Shown here in pieces: positions 1-9,924 of a stretch of 64,000 bases of DNA. Source of the DNA: Eutreptiella sp. 'Long Island Sound 2002' (taxonomy: Eukaryota > Euglenozoa > Euglenophyceae > Eutreptiales > Eutreptiaceae); NCBI GenBank assembly GCA_964036045.1, contig OZ038402.1, forward strand, positions 11,303,739-11,367,738, written 5' to 3'. Made by a program: the position numbers and the translations under genes. The notes beneath the pieces were generated by a model, which ran no database searches, was not told the origin of the DNA, and saw nothing but the letters and a program-made list of their open reading frames with translations. Numbering within the stretch: the stretch's first letter is position 1; each line of letters opens with the position of its first letter.

Positions 1-60
1 ACAGTAGGCGTAGGGACCGTAATAATTCCGTACATTGGCGTAGCTTATACAAGGGGGGGC
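1..60 (+). repeat. Partial copy of dispersed repeat family R1
   Basis: The opening bases (tag ACAGTAGGCGTAGGGACCGT) match the end of two longer copies near 24.72-24.80 kb and 52.68-52.76 kb. They share the order GTAGG.., GACCGTA.TAATT.., CGTAGCTTA.ACAAGGG. This copy is cut by the window edge. It is noncoding and its mobility class is unknown. Confidence 0.6.
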
Positions 61-70
61 ACACAGGTCG

Positions 71-172
71 GATCTTCCGTGTGGCGGGGTGCTCATTTTG
101 CTCGGGGCACGGCATATCCGCTCCTAGGATGGCGGGACCTCTCGCTCGGGCTCTGGACGGTGGATGTCTGTT
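71..172 (+). repeat. Left direct repeat flanking the first F-box gene
   Basis: This block begins GATCTTCCGTGTGGCGGGGT and recurs in the same orientation at about 1692-1795, on the far side of the F-box gene. The first 65 or so bases are nearly identical and the rest is diverged. The pair could come from a segmental duplication or from ends of an old insertion. Confidence 0.7.
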
Positions 173-357
173 CAACAGGGATGTCTCTTGACTGCAAACG
201 AGTCATCGGCATCGGCAAAATGCATTTTGGATAGTTTCTGGTCAAATGAGGATGCTCAGTCAAAGTTTTGGCACCATTCTATAAGCCGGATGACGAATCT
301 TGGTGTGTGGAATGATTTGTTATACATGATTTGGCGTGCTGTTTTAAGGTGTCAACC

Positions 358-1465
358 ATGCTAGAATGGACGTTGAAACTCATCCCCGGTGTGATCGTGG
401 ATCTCATTTCTGAATTTGCTGGACGAGTGGATTCAAAGCAAATGTCCCGCGTATGCAGTGCGTGGCACCGTTGTCTCGCCTGGCGGTACGTCAGTGTCAG
501 TTGTGATGCGGTTCACGACTGCGGTCTGCGATATGTACTCCATGCCATCTACAATGAGGTGGAAAACCGGACACGCCAGATCCACATTACCCGGGACAGG
601 TTGACCAACTGGGGCAGTGAAGATCTCCGGAGCACAGATCACCAACGGGACCTGGGTATCACGATCCGCGATCTACTGGCTCGTGCAAACCGACTACGGG
701 AGTTTGTCTTCGACATAAACGGGTTCTCAACCGGGCATCAAGCCCTGTCAATTGGTATAGGAGGTATGCACATCTATCAGCAAGCAAGCAAACCACGTAC
801 AAGAAAGTCTCCGGAAGACTTGGTTTCTTTCTGTTTGTGCATGCTCTGTGTGTTGTGCAGGTCTAGCCTACGTGTGTGACGGCCTGGCAAACTATGGCAG
901 TAAACTCCGTATTCTGCGTATGATGCTTGGCGTGGACGTGGGCCTTTCAGCGTACAGACGTCTACTCAGGGTCATTCTGACCAACATCCCGGCTCTGTTG
1001 GAGCTGACCGTTGAGGTGGAACAGGGTGACATGGAGTCGCAACGACAGGAGCAGGAAGGCTCTGGGCCTTATGGATGGGAGAAACAAACCAGGCTCACCC
1101 GTCTGAGTCTGGGTATAACGCTTGATTTGTTCGACATCAACGATCAAGACGAGAACATTGGTGACTTCTTGTGTGGCATATGCAGCATGCCTGCTCTGGA
1201 GATTTTTGATCTTATGCTGGGTACACCGAAGTCGAGTTCATACAGGTTTACCCGAAACATCTACAGCCAGATGTTAATGCACGACCTCGATATACGAAGG
1301 ATGTGTACCAATTTCACCGAACGCGCTACGTCTTTTTGGATAACCATCCACGCCATGCCCTTTTGGTCATCAATTCGAACTACACTGAACAACATCAAGT
1401 GTGAATTTCAGGATTTTGACTTTGTTTACAATGACAGGGGCCTCACTGCGTCATGTTGTTTCTGA
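358..1465 (+). CDS. F-box-like protein, two exons
   Basis: The predicted protein has about 336 residues and is encoded by exons 358-763 and 861-1465. The 97-bp intron is GT-AG and interrupts a Gly codon after its first base. Splicing joins two frames that each break off at the intron, which strongly supports the model. The N-terminus (about residues 3-45) has the F-box pattern LIPGVIVDLISEFAG followed by VCSAWHRCLAWRYVSV. The rest has Leu-rich segments such as LRILRM and ALLELTVEVE that could form weak leucine-rich repeats. F-box proteins usually bind Skp1 and recruit substrates to SCF ubiquitin ligases; that role here is inferred. The start at 358 is chosen because the F-box begins at once; an in-frame ATG at 331 would add nine residues. 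The gene ends in TGA. Confidence 0.75.
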
Positions 1466-2306
1466 TCTGGTGATCAACTAGACTCATGGTATGGTATGGT
1501 ATGGTACGGTTGGAGTTGCGTTCGCACTCACCTACCTGGGGAGGAGCGGCTCCGGTCCATGTGTGTACATATGGATTATGTTCCCTTGCATTCTCTTGCA
1601 TTGTTTCCAGATGTGCTCTGTTTGTTCTCGGTGGTGTGTTGATTGATTTCCTGAAGTGCATTGCATGCGACGAGCTTAAACCTGTGTTTTGGATCTTCCG
1701 TGTGGCGGGGTGCTCATTTTGCTCGGGAAACGGCATATCCGCTCCTAGGATGGCGGGATGCACCTCTGGCTCCTTGGGGGGCGGTGGATGTCTGTCGACT
1801 GCAACCCGCGGACCGTGGCACACGCATGTCCAACCATCCGCCTGATTGATTCCGCTGCGTTATGATGACACATTGGATGGTTGGATGGTGGCCGGGGTGC
1901 GCAACTCAAACGAAAGTTCGCAGACATGCCCAACACCTCATACATGCACAACGCAGCTGTGCTGTACCCCACACATATGCGAACCTTCTCGTCACTTTCT
2001 TTGATTTCAAGGTTGGGGGCTTCATGTCATTGTGCCATTAAGAAAATGGCACTTCAACAACGCCAACAATGCTACAATAACGGGAGCGGGTGGTATAGGG
2101 CACGCATTGAGCAGCTGTTTGCTCGGTTGTGGCACGCAAGATGAGGCAGAAGTGTGTGTGTTGTGTTGCCAGAACGCTCCACCGTTGTAGTTTGGGATGA
2201 GTGTAAGGAGCACTATTGTACTGTTCGCGATACCTCAATGACGCCTAGATATCGATGCGGTTGTGCTATCCTAACCCCCCATTCTCTTAACTTGCTAAGG
2301 TGTTGA
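1466..2306. other. Intergenic stretch without a supported gene
   Basis: It holds a short GGTAT pentamer run near 1488-1510 and the right direct repeat at 1692-1795. The open frames here are short, overlap each other on both strands and show no recognizable motif. Confidence 0.5.
1692..1795 (+). repeat. Right direct repeat flanking the first F-box gene
   Basis: This is the second copy of the block at 71-172, sharing GATCTTCCGTGTGGCGGGGT and the later CATATCCGCTCCTAGGATGG. It is in the same orientation and contains a few small insertions relative to the first copy. Confidence 0.7.
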
Positions 2307-2582
2307 CCAAGACCGCCCTTAAAAAAGCGAGAGTGGTACTGTGTACCCCAGTTTGCAACTTTCTTGAGCTGGGGCGTGTGGGGAATGGCCCATGTCTTCG
2401 ATGGTAAGTTGTATTTTACAAGGGACCACATGCAAGGCAATTTCATTTCCAAGAATTTGACGTTGCCCAAGCCCAAACCAGCCCCTAAGCCTCAGCCAAA
2501 GGCATCTTCAAGTGGTGAGCATGTGCAATTGTTCCGCATGGTGTATGATTGCAAGAAGGGTTTCCAAGCCGAACATTTGTAG
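2307..2582 (+). CDS. Unrecognized short ORF with Lys-Pro-rich segment
   Basis: The frame is open from 2307 to a TAG at 2580; the first ATG is at 2385. The translation has a compositionally normal part (REWYCVPQFATFLSWGVWG, then HVFDGKLYFTRDHMQ) followed by a KPKPAPKPQPK linker. It could be a small gene, a single exon or a remnant of a mobile element. I recognize no family. Confidence 0.25.
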   Translation, partial: PRPPLKKREWYCVPQFATFLSWGVWGMAHVFDGKLYFTRDHMQGNFISKNLTLPKPKPAPKPQPKASSSGEHVQLFRMVYDCKKGFQAEHL

Positions 2583-2819
2583 GCTTCGCGTCCTTCATTG
2601 CTTGTGCCAACATGGGTGTGAACCTGAAATTTTCATGTTCCCAAGTTAAGCGCACTGCGCGCGCGCGGTGCAACTATTTGGGTGTCTAGCCATACTGGAG
2701 ACCCATACTTTGTGATACTAGGGGGCATCATTGTTGCCACTAGCGTAGGTTTTGATGCTTCTTCCACATTGGGGATATGGCATTTTTGGATTTCCGCCCC
2801 TTTTCACACTTTTTTGCTC

Positions 2820-2982
2820 ATCCCCACCATTGGCTCATCCCCACCATAATTCCCCATGATTCCCCCATGATTCCCCATGATTCCCCCATGATTCCCCCAT
2901 GATTCCCCATAATTCCACCATAATTCCCCATAATTCCACCATAATTCCCCATAATTCCCCATAATTCCCATAATTCCAGTCC
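2820..2982. repeat. Short-unit minisatellite (CCCCATRATTC type)
   Basis: About 160 bases are built from units of 10 to 13 bp such as ATTCCCCATG, ATTCCCCCATG and AATTCCACCAT. The complementary strand reads as an artificial NYGELWWNYGE-like ORF, which I do not call a gene. Confidence 0.85.
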
Positions 2983-3248
2983 TCTGGCGGGGAGCCGTCG
3001 TCTGGCACTGGCGGGCGCACACCCCTGGAATGACTAATTGTTTGTTATGAAACATTTGGGGAATGGGTAGGAAGAAAGAGGCATGAAACAGGTAAAATGG
3101 TAGATTTTTTTTTTATTTCTCTCAAAAAAAGGTGGAAAACACAAAAATTTAAACCAAAATTTACAATCTACTGGCCACTGGCTGAAAAGCCTCGGGCCAG
3201 TGTTTATTTCAAGGTTGGCATCAACGTGCCGTTCTCGGGGCCTCACTG

Positions 3249-3569
3249 ATGCTTTCATACCGCGACGTGCTAGATGATCTAGTGCGGCAATCACGGCACT
3301 GGCACACCCTTCTGCGACGTGCCAGAGTGTGGACCACCTCCGCAGACCAGCACTACCAGCGGCATGACCGAAAGGTCCAGCTCTTTTCAGTGATGAGCCA
3401 GTTGTGGGCATCCGAGCGCGTGGCCCACTGGGTGGAGCCCCCTCTGCCTAAACGCCACTACCGCACAAGGCCCGGCATCCTGGGCCGACGCCCGCCACCG
3501 GACATGGCCCCTACAAAGCGACGAAAGCTTGTCACTCTTGAAGACCTGTGGGGAATGGCACACACGTGA
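3249..3569 (+). CDS. Unrecognized basic 106-residue ORF
   Basis: ATG at 3249 to TGA at 3567. The product is Arg- and Trp-rich with a helical N-terminal half (YRDVLDDLVRQSRHWHTLLR) and a basic tail containing TKRRKLVTLEDLW. Composition suggests real coding sequence, either a small nuclear protein or the last exon of a larger one. No family is recognized. It lies 0.5 kb upstream of the 4 kb retroelement but has no visible link to it. Confidence 0.3.
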   Translation: MLSYRDVLDDLVRQSRHWHTLLRRARVWTTSADQHYQRHDRKVQLFSVMSQLWASERVAHWVEPPLPKRHYRTRPGILGRRPPPDMAPTKRRKLVTLEDLWGMAHT

Positions 3570-4060
3570 TGCAGCATGTTTAAACCCCTTAGATCTTACA
3601 CATTATAGGCTTGCCATATGGGTGGCGGTTTTGCCTACCGCATCAGAGAGCCCTCTGTTATAAGCATGTGAACTCTGGGTCTTTGCCATGTGCCCCGCTT
3701 TGCGGGGATCCACTGTATCATATGCTGGAGACGCCCACTTTCCCAAGCACAGTCTTGAGTACTCTTTGAACTTCTGGAGTCAGTCAAAAAAAGAACAAAG
3801 ACTCAAAGAGGCATGGGAAAGCTCACCCCAATCCCATAGGGCAGCCAAGGACTGGTGTGAATATCAAGCTCTGAAGCGGCTCAGGATTGCAAACCCAGGT
3901 TTCCCCAGAAACCCCAGTTTGGCTCCACTGCCCCTTTTGTTCACAGTTTACAGTTTAGTTTTCTTCCTACCCACCCACCCCTGAGCCGCTCACCTACAGT
4001 TGATCTACTTACAGTGCACTCACACACCGGGGCCGCGCGCTCCCGCCCAGTTACAGTTTA
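3570..4060. other. No supported gene
   Basis: An open frame at 3688-3984 contains a charged segment (QSKKEQRLKEAWESSPQSHR) but ends in low-complexity sequence and shows no motif. Otherwise I see only AT-rich spacer leading into the retroelement. Confidence 0.4.
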
Positions 4061-4104
4061 ATTTTCAATGTTGAGGGCCCACAGCTGGAGCCACTGCTGC
4101 CGGT

Positions 4105-4662
4105 ATGCTGGCTGGAGCAGGCATCTATCTGCTGAACCGGTGCGACCGGCAGCTCCGGCCATCATGTGGGACGCTTGGCGGCAATGGAGGCCAGTGTGCC
4201 GCCGGCAAGCAGCACTTCGTCAACAATATGCGGGCGAGCTCTGTACATGGTGCGAAGCCCCAGACCATCAACCCCGCCAAGCAGGAGGTGCTGGCCGCGA
4301 TGCCCACGGCGAACAAGGCCAATATGGGCAATGCGGGGGCCGCAGCTGAGATGGCCATCCTCACGAGGATCAACGTGCCGGAGAGTGCCCGTTGCGACGC
4401 ACTACTGAAGCTCGTACACATCCTGGCCGCGCACCAACAGCGGCTCACAGGCTGGGACAGCAAGGGCAATGGCACGGCCGCGAGCGTAACGCGACCGGTG
4501 GACATCAGCCTTGAGGTCGAATTATTCCGCTTCTTCGCCTGCTGGGCGGCCACGGACGTGCTAATCACGGAGCAGATCAAGCACTTGGTGCGACACGTGT
4601 ACCAGGCCGAGGACACCTCTGGTACAGGATCTCCTGCTCGGGAAGCAACATGGCCGGCTTGA
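4105..4662 (+). pseudogene. ORF1-like N-terminal segment of retroelement 1
   Basis: The translation is Ala-rich and helical, with a well-formed middle part (LTRINVPESARCDALLKLVH and SLEVELFRFFACWAATDVL). It may be a gag or ORF1-type structural protein, inferred from position only. Similar composition continues after 4650 in another frame (GLTGRDYQHLVCSGW), so a frameshift near 4.64 kb is likely. Confidence 0.5.
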
Positions 4663-4918
4663 CAGGGCGGGATTACCAGCACCTGGTCTGCAGCGGCTGG
4701 CACCTTGGTCAGCATGCCGCAGCACGACACGTGCCACACCCTGACGACATCGCCAATAATGCCGCGCCAATGACCACAGAGGCCTGCACCTTGCCCCTGA
4801 ACGCGGCGGCCACGGGATGGGATGACGCCTTTACCGGCCACCCGCAGGTCCTGGTCAACGACGCTGCCCTCGATACCTCGCCCACCGGCCCCGGATTTCG
4901 CCAACATCCGTTGGCAGA

Positions 4919-5458
4919 TTGAACTTCAGCCCTGCCGCGTACACTCGAGCCGGTGCCCCAACGTTGAATATGGGAGCCTCCAGCCCAATCACTCCGGCGA
5001 CAGTGGCCCTGTATGCACGACAACGCTGCCCCCTTGCACCCCGACGCACAAACATCCGCCGCCTCCGCCTCATCCACAAGCGCCCCCACTTCGGCCACCT
5101 ATGCCAGCACCACTACCGCCAACCCCTTCAGCCACACCGACACCGTTCACGCCGCCTCAACCACCCCCAGCTCAGACCGCGTGCGAAGCGCCTTCCCGTG
5201 TTCGTGCAGGGCCTGGACAAAACTGAGGTACTACACCTACTCCCCCACGAAAGGGTGCAGGCGATCAAGTATATGATCCAGCGCAAACTCAAAGTCCCTT
5301 GGGAACACCAGCCCCTGATGCACGGTACCATGCCGCTGGAGAACGACCGCACTCTGGCTCTAGAAGCAGGAGCGCGCCGCCTAGCGCAATTTAGTGATGG
5401 TGGAGGGACCTCGCAGGCGACCCTGCGCTGTACGACCCGCTGCGGCAGCAACGCCTAG
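4919..5458 (+). pseudogene. ORF1-like segment with first ubiquitin-like domain
   Basis: The first part (NFSPAAYTRAGAPTLNMGAS) is low-complexity. From about 5200 the frame reads PVFVQGLDKTEVLHLLPHER and then VQAIKYMIQRKLKVPWEHQP, which follows the ubiquitin fold order: strand, turn, strand, helix, then a HQPLMHG segment matching the QQRLIFAG position. Similarity is remote. An Ala/Ser/Thr-rich linker in a neighbouring frame (5013-5200) suggests frameshifts on either side. Confidence 0.5.
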
Positions 5459-6212
5459 TACCAACTCTGCGATGCCAACGCGCCGGGGACGACAGGCAGG
5501 TGAGTGCACCCGGGCTGAGAAGTCACTGAACGGCGCAATGGGAACCCAGCACCACCAGTGGACGAACAACATCCAAGGGCGACGATTGGGGACACCCCTG
5601 ACACCGGGACTGGCCCGGGCAGCGCCGCCGGTGTGGCAGGAGACCGCGCACGCGCCGGCAGCAAATGCCGTGATGCGCAGGATGCAGCGGGACCTGGCGA
5701 CGGGGGCCCCACAGCTGATGAGGGACATGGCAATCGTGGACGACAAACTGGCGGACTTTCAATGCACGCCTCCCCACCACGGCCGCAACGCCGGACGGGT
5801 GACGGCCACAACAACGTGCGGTGCCGGGACGGGGGAAACGGGAACGGCAACCCAAGGTACTGAACACGCGCATGGGCACCAGATATTCGTGCGAGTGCAA
5901 GCAGGACGCACCATCACACTTTGGGTCCGCTCGTGGAACGACAGTGTACATGACGTCCGAGAGCGGATCCACAACAAGGTCCGCAACCCCGCCCATCAGC
6001 ACCGGCTGATATTCGCGGGTAAGCAGTTAACCCGGGGGCACCATACCCTGGCGGACTATGGCTTGGAAAGGGGTCCACTCTGGAACTCCTCGGCCGCCTG
6101 TGTGGCGGAATGCCAGCAAAAGGCGACAAAGGCCCTTACGCCGCCATTGCGGGGCGTAGCACGTATGTGCAGGACCTGGACTAGTGGGAGGTCGACTTCG
6201 AGGAATACCTGA
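5394..6212 (+). pseudogene. ORF1-like segment with clear ubiquitin-like domain
   Basis: Residues encoded from 5880 read HQIFVRVQAGRTITLWVR, then the helix region VRERIHNKVRN, then HQHRLIFAGKQLTRGHHTL and DYGLE. This matches ubiquitin almost residue for residue (MQIFV, TGKTITLEV, QQRLIFAGKQL, DYNIQ). The last strand continues in another frame at about 6075: STLELLGRLCGG, followed at once by Met at 6110. That resembles the RLRGG-Met junction of ubiquitin fusions. One base missing from the G run at 6070-6073 would explain the shift. Before the domain there is an Ala/Gly-rich region without motifs. Confidence 0.8.
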
Positions 6213-7085
6213 TGGAAGTCGAGGCCACGACACAGCAGCTCGGGGCGCTCGTAGCGGCTGCAAGTCTGGACCTTGATAGGACAGCAGCCGTGCGTGCCCT
6301 GGGAGCTTACGTCACCCGCAACTGCCTTAGACCCGACCTCCACGAGCTCCGATTCACGGGCATCCCAACCTCGGACGCGGCGGGCCCCACTACGGGTGAC
6401 AATGCCACGCACCAAGCCCAGGTAAGCACCAGGCACCACCACCATGTGCTGCAGCAGCCCCCCCAAACCCCCAGCCAGACGTTGACCGCCGCCTCTTCTA
6501 CACCCCCTAGCCTGGATCGCCGCCCCCGGGGCTCGGCCGCACGCGTTCACCGACAGGTCCGCACCGAGCCCTCCTAGCCTTGTTCAGATCCCGGACGATG
6601 ACGACATGCCCATCGACGACGCGGAAGCGGGATCGCGCGCTAAAGCGGCATCGCATCCAAGCGGCCCAGCCCCAGACCCAGCCCCGCCCACCCCGAACCC
6701 CCTTGCGCGTCCCAGCGACAAGAAAGACTCGAACCAGTGGCTAGGACCCATCCTGCCGACGGGGGACCCACTGACCCCACCTCCACCTCCAGCGTGCCCC
6801 AACCACAGCCACCAGCCGCAGAACGCCGGGAAAAACGGCCGCACGTGCCCACGGGGACTACCCCGGCCCCTCAACGCAAAGTGCGACCGGCACATCTGCC
6901 ACCTGCCCACGCAACCGCGACAAGAGGGCCTGGTGAGCAGCCCGCTGACGCTCAACCACGGCCAAACCATGCCCCATTTAGGGGCTATGACCTCCTCGCG
7001 CCTCGGAAAGGGACCAGATTCCTCCAATGGGACCTAGGACCCATGCCACTGTCACCAATGGACCGGACCAGATCAGCACACTTCT
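6110..7085 (+). pseudogene. Post-ubiquitin segment and Pro-rich linker of retroelement 1
   Basis: After the LCGG end of the ubiquitin-like domain the frame runs MPAKGDKGPYAAIAG to a TAG at 6182, then reopens as WEVDFEEYLMEVEATTQQLG (6185-6577). A Pro/Ser/Thr-rich stretch in shifting frames fills 6577-7085. The TAG may be a real stop before a new ATG at 6212, or a CAG changed to TAG. No enzymatic motif is seen. Confidence 0.45.
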
Positions 7086-8258
7086 TTGGCAGCGCTGCGG
7101 GCTGCCCTGCGCCGGGCGGCCCGTCGCATGTCCATGAAGGGACCGAGGATGAGCACCATCCTCCCATTACTGCAGGACATGGCCATGCTCAGCATGAATC
7201 GGGCGTGGGACACGAACACATGGTCGGAGACTACTAACCAACTATGTGCTATAATGACTGTGCTTGCGGATCGCGACCCTCGAGAGGACGGCATGTCGCC
7301 CATCACCGACACTAGCCCTCGCCCCAAGCAGCCACCCGGCGGCGCCCTGCCCCTGCATGTTGCCAACAAAGGAATATGGGAGGCAGGCTCCATACCGATA
7401 CACCCTGAGGTGTGGCGCAAGCACATCCCACACGACATGAAACGGGCACTCCAAGTGGCCCTTGACTTGGGTGACTCTGATGACCAGGCCCTAGCTGTAT
7501 TGGCCCAGGCCATGCACAGGGACGGCCTGTTGAGCCGCTGCCACCACAAGGCGGCAGCAGACATGCGCGCTTTTCCCAAACCAAAGTCACAAGAAAAGGG
7601 AGCGCTGATCGCTAACCTCCGCCTCCTCAATGCGCTCATGGGAGAACTCCCGCAACCTTTCCAACTCCCCAGCATGGCACAGTTGGCTGCCCTGCTGGAG
7701 CTCCCAAAGGCACGTGACATCAGGGCATACTTCACCAAGCTCGACGTCTCCAACATGTTTTGGTCCGTGCTCCTCCCACCTGAGCACACTACCAGCTTCC
7801 GCTTCCGGGTGCGGGGGGTCACGTACGCCATTCCCAGTCTGCCTTTCGGCTGGACAGCCAGTCCCAGACAAAGGGGGAAAACGCCGGCACAACATGCATT
7901 GGCAATGTTGATCGGGCTGCATGCGAAGGACAATGAGGAGGCGTATGTGTGCCTAATTGATATAGCCAAAGCATACCCGAGCATGCCGCACCCGGCCATA
8001 ACGTAGGCCTTGCAGGCAATTGGGACACCACAACACCTCATAGAAATGATAAGGGACATCTACCACAGGAGCACGTTGCAGTATGGGTCATTTGTGTACT
8101 CATTAGAGCGAGGAGTGAAAGAAGGCTGCCCACTCTCACCGACACTGTTTGTGCTAGTGTACGAGGCCTTTCATCACACGTTGGCGACAGAATTCCCAGA
8201 GTTGGAAGTATACGTGTATATGGATGATATTGCCATTGTGGTGAACAATCTCACCTAG
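7086..8258 (+). pseudogene. Chimeric reverse transcriptase of retroelement 1
   Basis: One frame runs from 7086 to 9599 with TAG codons at 8004 and 8256. The first part looks like an LTR-type RT: LIANLRLLNAL near residue 174, YFTKLDVSNMFWSVLLP near 214 and SLPFGWTASP near 250. Without a break it passes into a LINE-type RT: GKTPAQHALAML, the motif A segment VCLIDIAKAYPSMPH near 289, motif B LERGVKEGCPLSPTLF near 340 and the catalytic YVYMDDIAIV near 375. Two motif-A-like segments, each with its Asp, are therefore present. The likely role was copying element RNA into DNA. With the two amber codons this copy is probably inactive unless TAG is read through. Confidence 0.8.
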
Positions 8259-9599
8259 TTGAAGGCGGCCATGAATAGGATCTCAGAACTGTCGCAAATC
8301 CTGGGGTTCCAAGTTAACCCAGGAAAGACAGAGCTGTACCACTGGGCGACAAAACCACACAATGCAAGAGTGATATGGAATGGACAGCACATAAAGGCAA
8401 GATCGCCCGTGTTCAGTTATCTAGGTCATATGATTGCACATCCTGCGAATGTGTCGCTAGCGCGCTCCCAAATACTGGCGGAAGTAAAAAGTGATCTAAA
8501 CAGGTACAAACAGCTACATTTGAACGCCTTTGAAAGGGTACAACTGGTGAACTCCGTCCTGATTCCCAGGTGGCTGTACCATGCCATGTTTGTACCCCAT
8601 GATCGCATGTTCCACAAGGTAGATCAAAGGGTACGTGATTTTGTGACGGCGGCAAAAGGCATGGAACCCAAGTACAACACGAGCCATGTCGGGGCTGGGG
8701 CTGCACCAAATCTATTGGGCCTACAGAGCAAGGTATATCACCATCATGCAACGCACTTTGCAGACGGGGACCATCCCATTACCAAAGCAGCCAGCCGACC
8801 TGTGCACCACACCATGGCACAACTCAGAGACTATGTCCACATGGTGGAGCAAATGGGAGGAAAAGTACCAATTCAAATGGATGACAGACAACGCCCGCAA
8901 GGGGGACCGGCTCTGTTCGATGAAGAGGATTCAGAGGATGGTGATATGCTCAGGGCCCAAGAGAGGGTGGTAGGCCCGATGGAATATAGGGCGCAGTACC
9001 ACGGCACTGCACACCCACCGGACGTGGACGACACGGGCACACTCCCAGCAGGTTTTAGACAAGTCACAATAGGCGGCATGGTGTGTTACACCAATGGAAA
9101 GGACAAAACCGATACCACATGGTACAATGATGGCAGTAAGCAGAACAATAGGGCGGGAGTAGGAATCAAATGTGGCCCATTGGAGATAATTGCCAGAGTG
9201 ACGGGTCCGCAGACATCATATCGGGCCGAACTGCAAGGGGCGGCTATTGTGAGTTGTTTGGCAGATCAGGAAGATGAGTTGGTCATAGACAACAAAGCAG
9301 TACTGGATTATGGGGCAGTACCACCACATAGGGAATGCTGGGATGTAGACATGCGGCAAATAATACAAACACACCAAGGGGCCAAGCAGCTGCGATGGAG
9401 ATGGGTCCCAAGCCAAAGGGTGATCAAACGATACCACACGGACCAGGAAAAGAAAGACATCAAGCACAATGATGCCGTGGATAGACTGGCAAAGTCGGCG
9501 GCAAAACTCCCCTTGCCGGAGGCGCCACTGGGGACAATGGATGCACTATGGACCCGCCTGAGTGATTCAGCCTTCTTCACTTTCCACCCCAGTGTATGA
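8259..9599 (+). CDS. RT thumb and RNase H domain of retroelement 1
   Basis: This segment continues the RT frame after the TAG at 8256. It begins with the RT thumb region (LGFQVNPGKTELYHWATKP, then FSYLGHMI) and an acidic linker (DEEDSEDGD). A type I RNase H domain follows, with catalytic residues visible in order: Asp in TWYNDGSKQN, Glu in SYRAELQGA, Asp in ELVIDNKAV and Asp in HNDAVDRLAK. RNase H removes template RNA during reverse transcription. The frame is open for 446 codons and ends in TGA at 9597. About 330 bases of noncoding or decayed sequence follow. Confidence 0.85.
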   Translation: MKAAMNRISELSQILGFQVNPGKTELYHWATKPHNARVIWNGQHIKARSPVFSYLGHMIAHPANVSLARSQILAEVKSDLNRYKQLHLNAFERVQLVNSVLIPRWLYHAMFVPHDRMFHKVDQRVRDFVTAAKGMEPKYNTSHVGAGAAPNLLGLQSKVYHHHATHFADGDHPITKAASRPVHHTMAQLRDYVHMVEQMGGKVPIQMDDRQRPQGGPALFDEEDSEDGDMLRAQERVVGPMEYRAQYHGTAHPPDVDDTGTLPAGFRQVTIGGMVCYTNGKDKTDTTWYNDGSKQNNRAGVGIKCGPLEIIARVTGPQTSYRAELQGAAIVSCLADQEDELVIDNKAVLDYGAVPPHRECWDVDMRQIIQTHQGAKQLRWRWVPSQRVIKRYHTDQEKKDIKHNDAVDRLAKSAAKLPLPEAPLGTMDALWTRLSDSAFFTFHPSV

Positions 9600-9924
9600 G
9601 TCTTTCAATTCTGCACTAGGGGCCCCTGTATGTCCTGATTGTTAGTTCGTGATGGTTATTTGCTCTTTGGTTTTGATGCAGTCGTAACTTCGCAGTTTTT
9701 CTAGGTGTTGACCCTTAGTGGTCGTGGCAGGCCCCACCACCTGCATGGAGTGTACAGTACATACACGTCCTGCGCCCCCATTCGGTTCTCCCTCTGTGGA
9801 GAACTGCCTCACCCGCATCCAACCCATTGGCTAAGCTGACTTTGCTATACATACCTCTAGGCCACTGCTGCCTAAGCACACTGTCTGCCTTGATGGCTGA
9901 ACCCACCGGTGTCGGAACAAAAAA

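Noticed and set aside
4125-4907. 260-codon minus-strand ORF
   Set aside because: It is antisense to the ORF1-like region of retroelement 1 and shows no motif; it reflects GC-rich composition.
7073-8059. 328-codon minus-strand ORF
   Set aside because: It is the shadow of the reverse transcriptase frame, whose plus-strand motifs are unmistakable.
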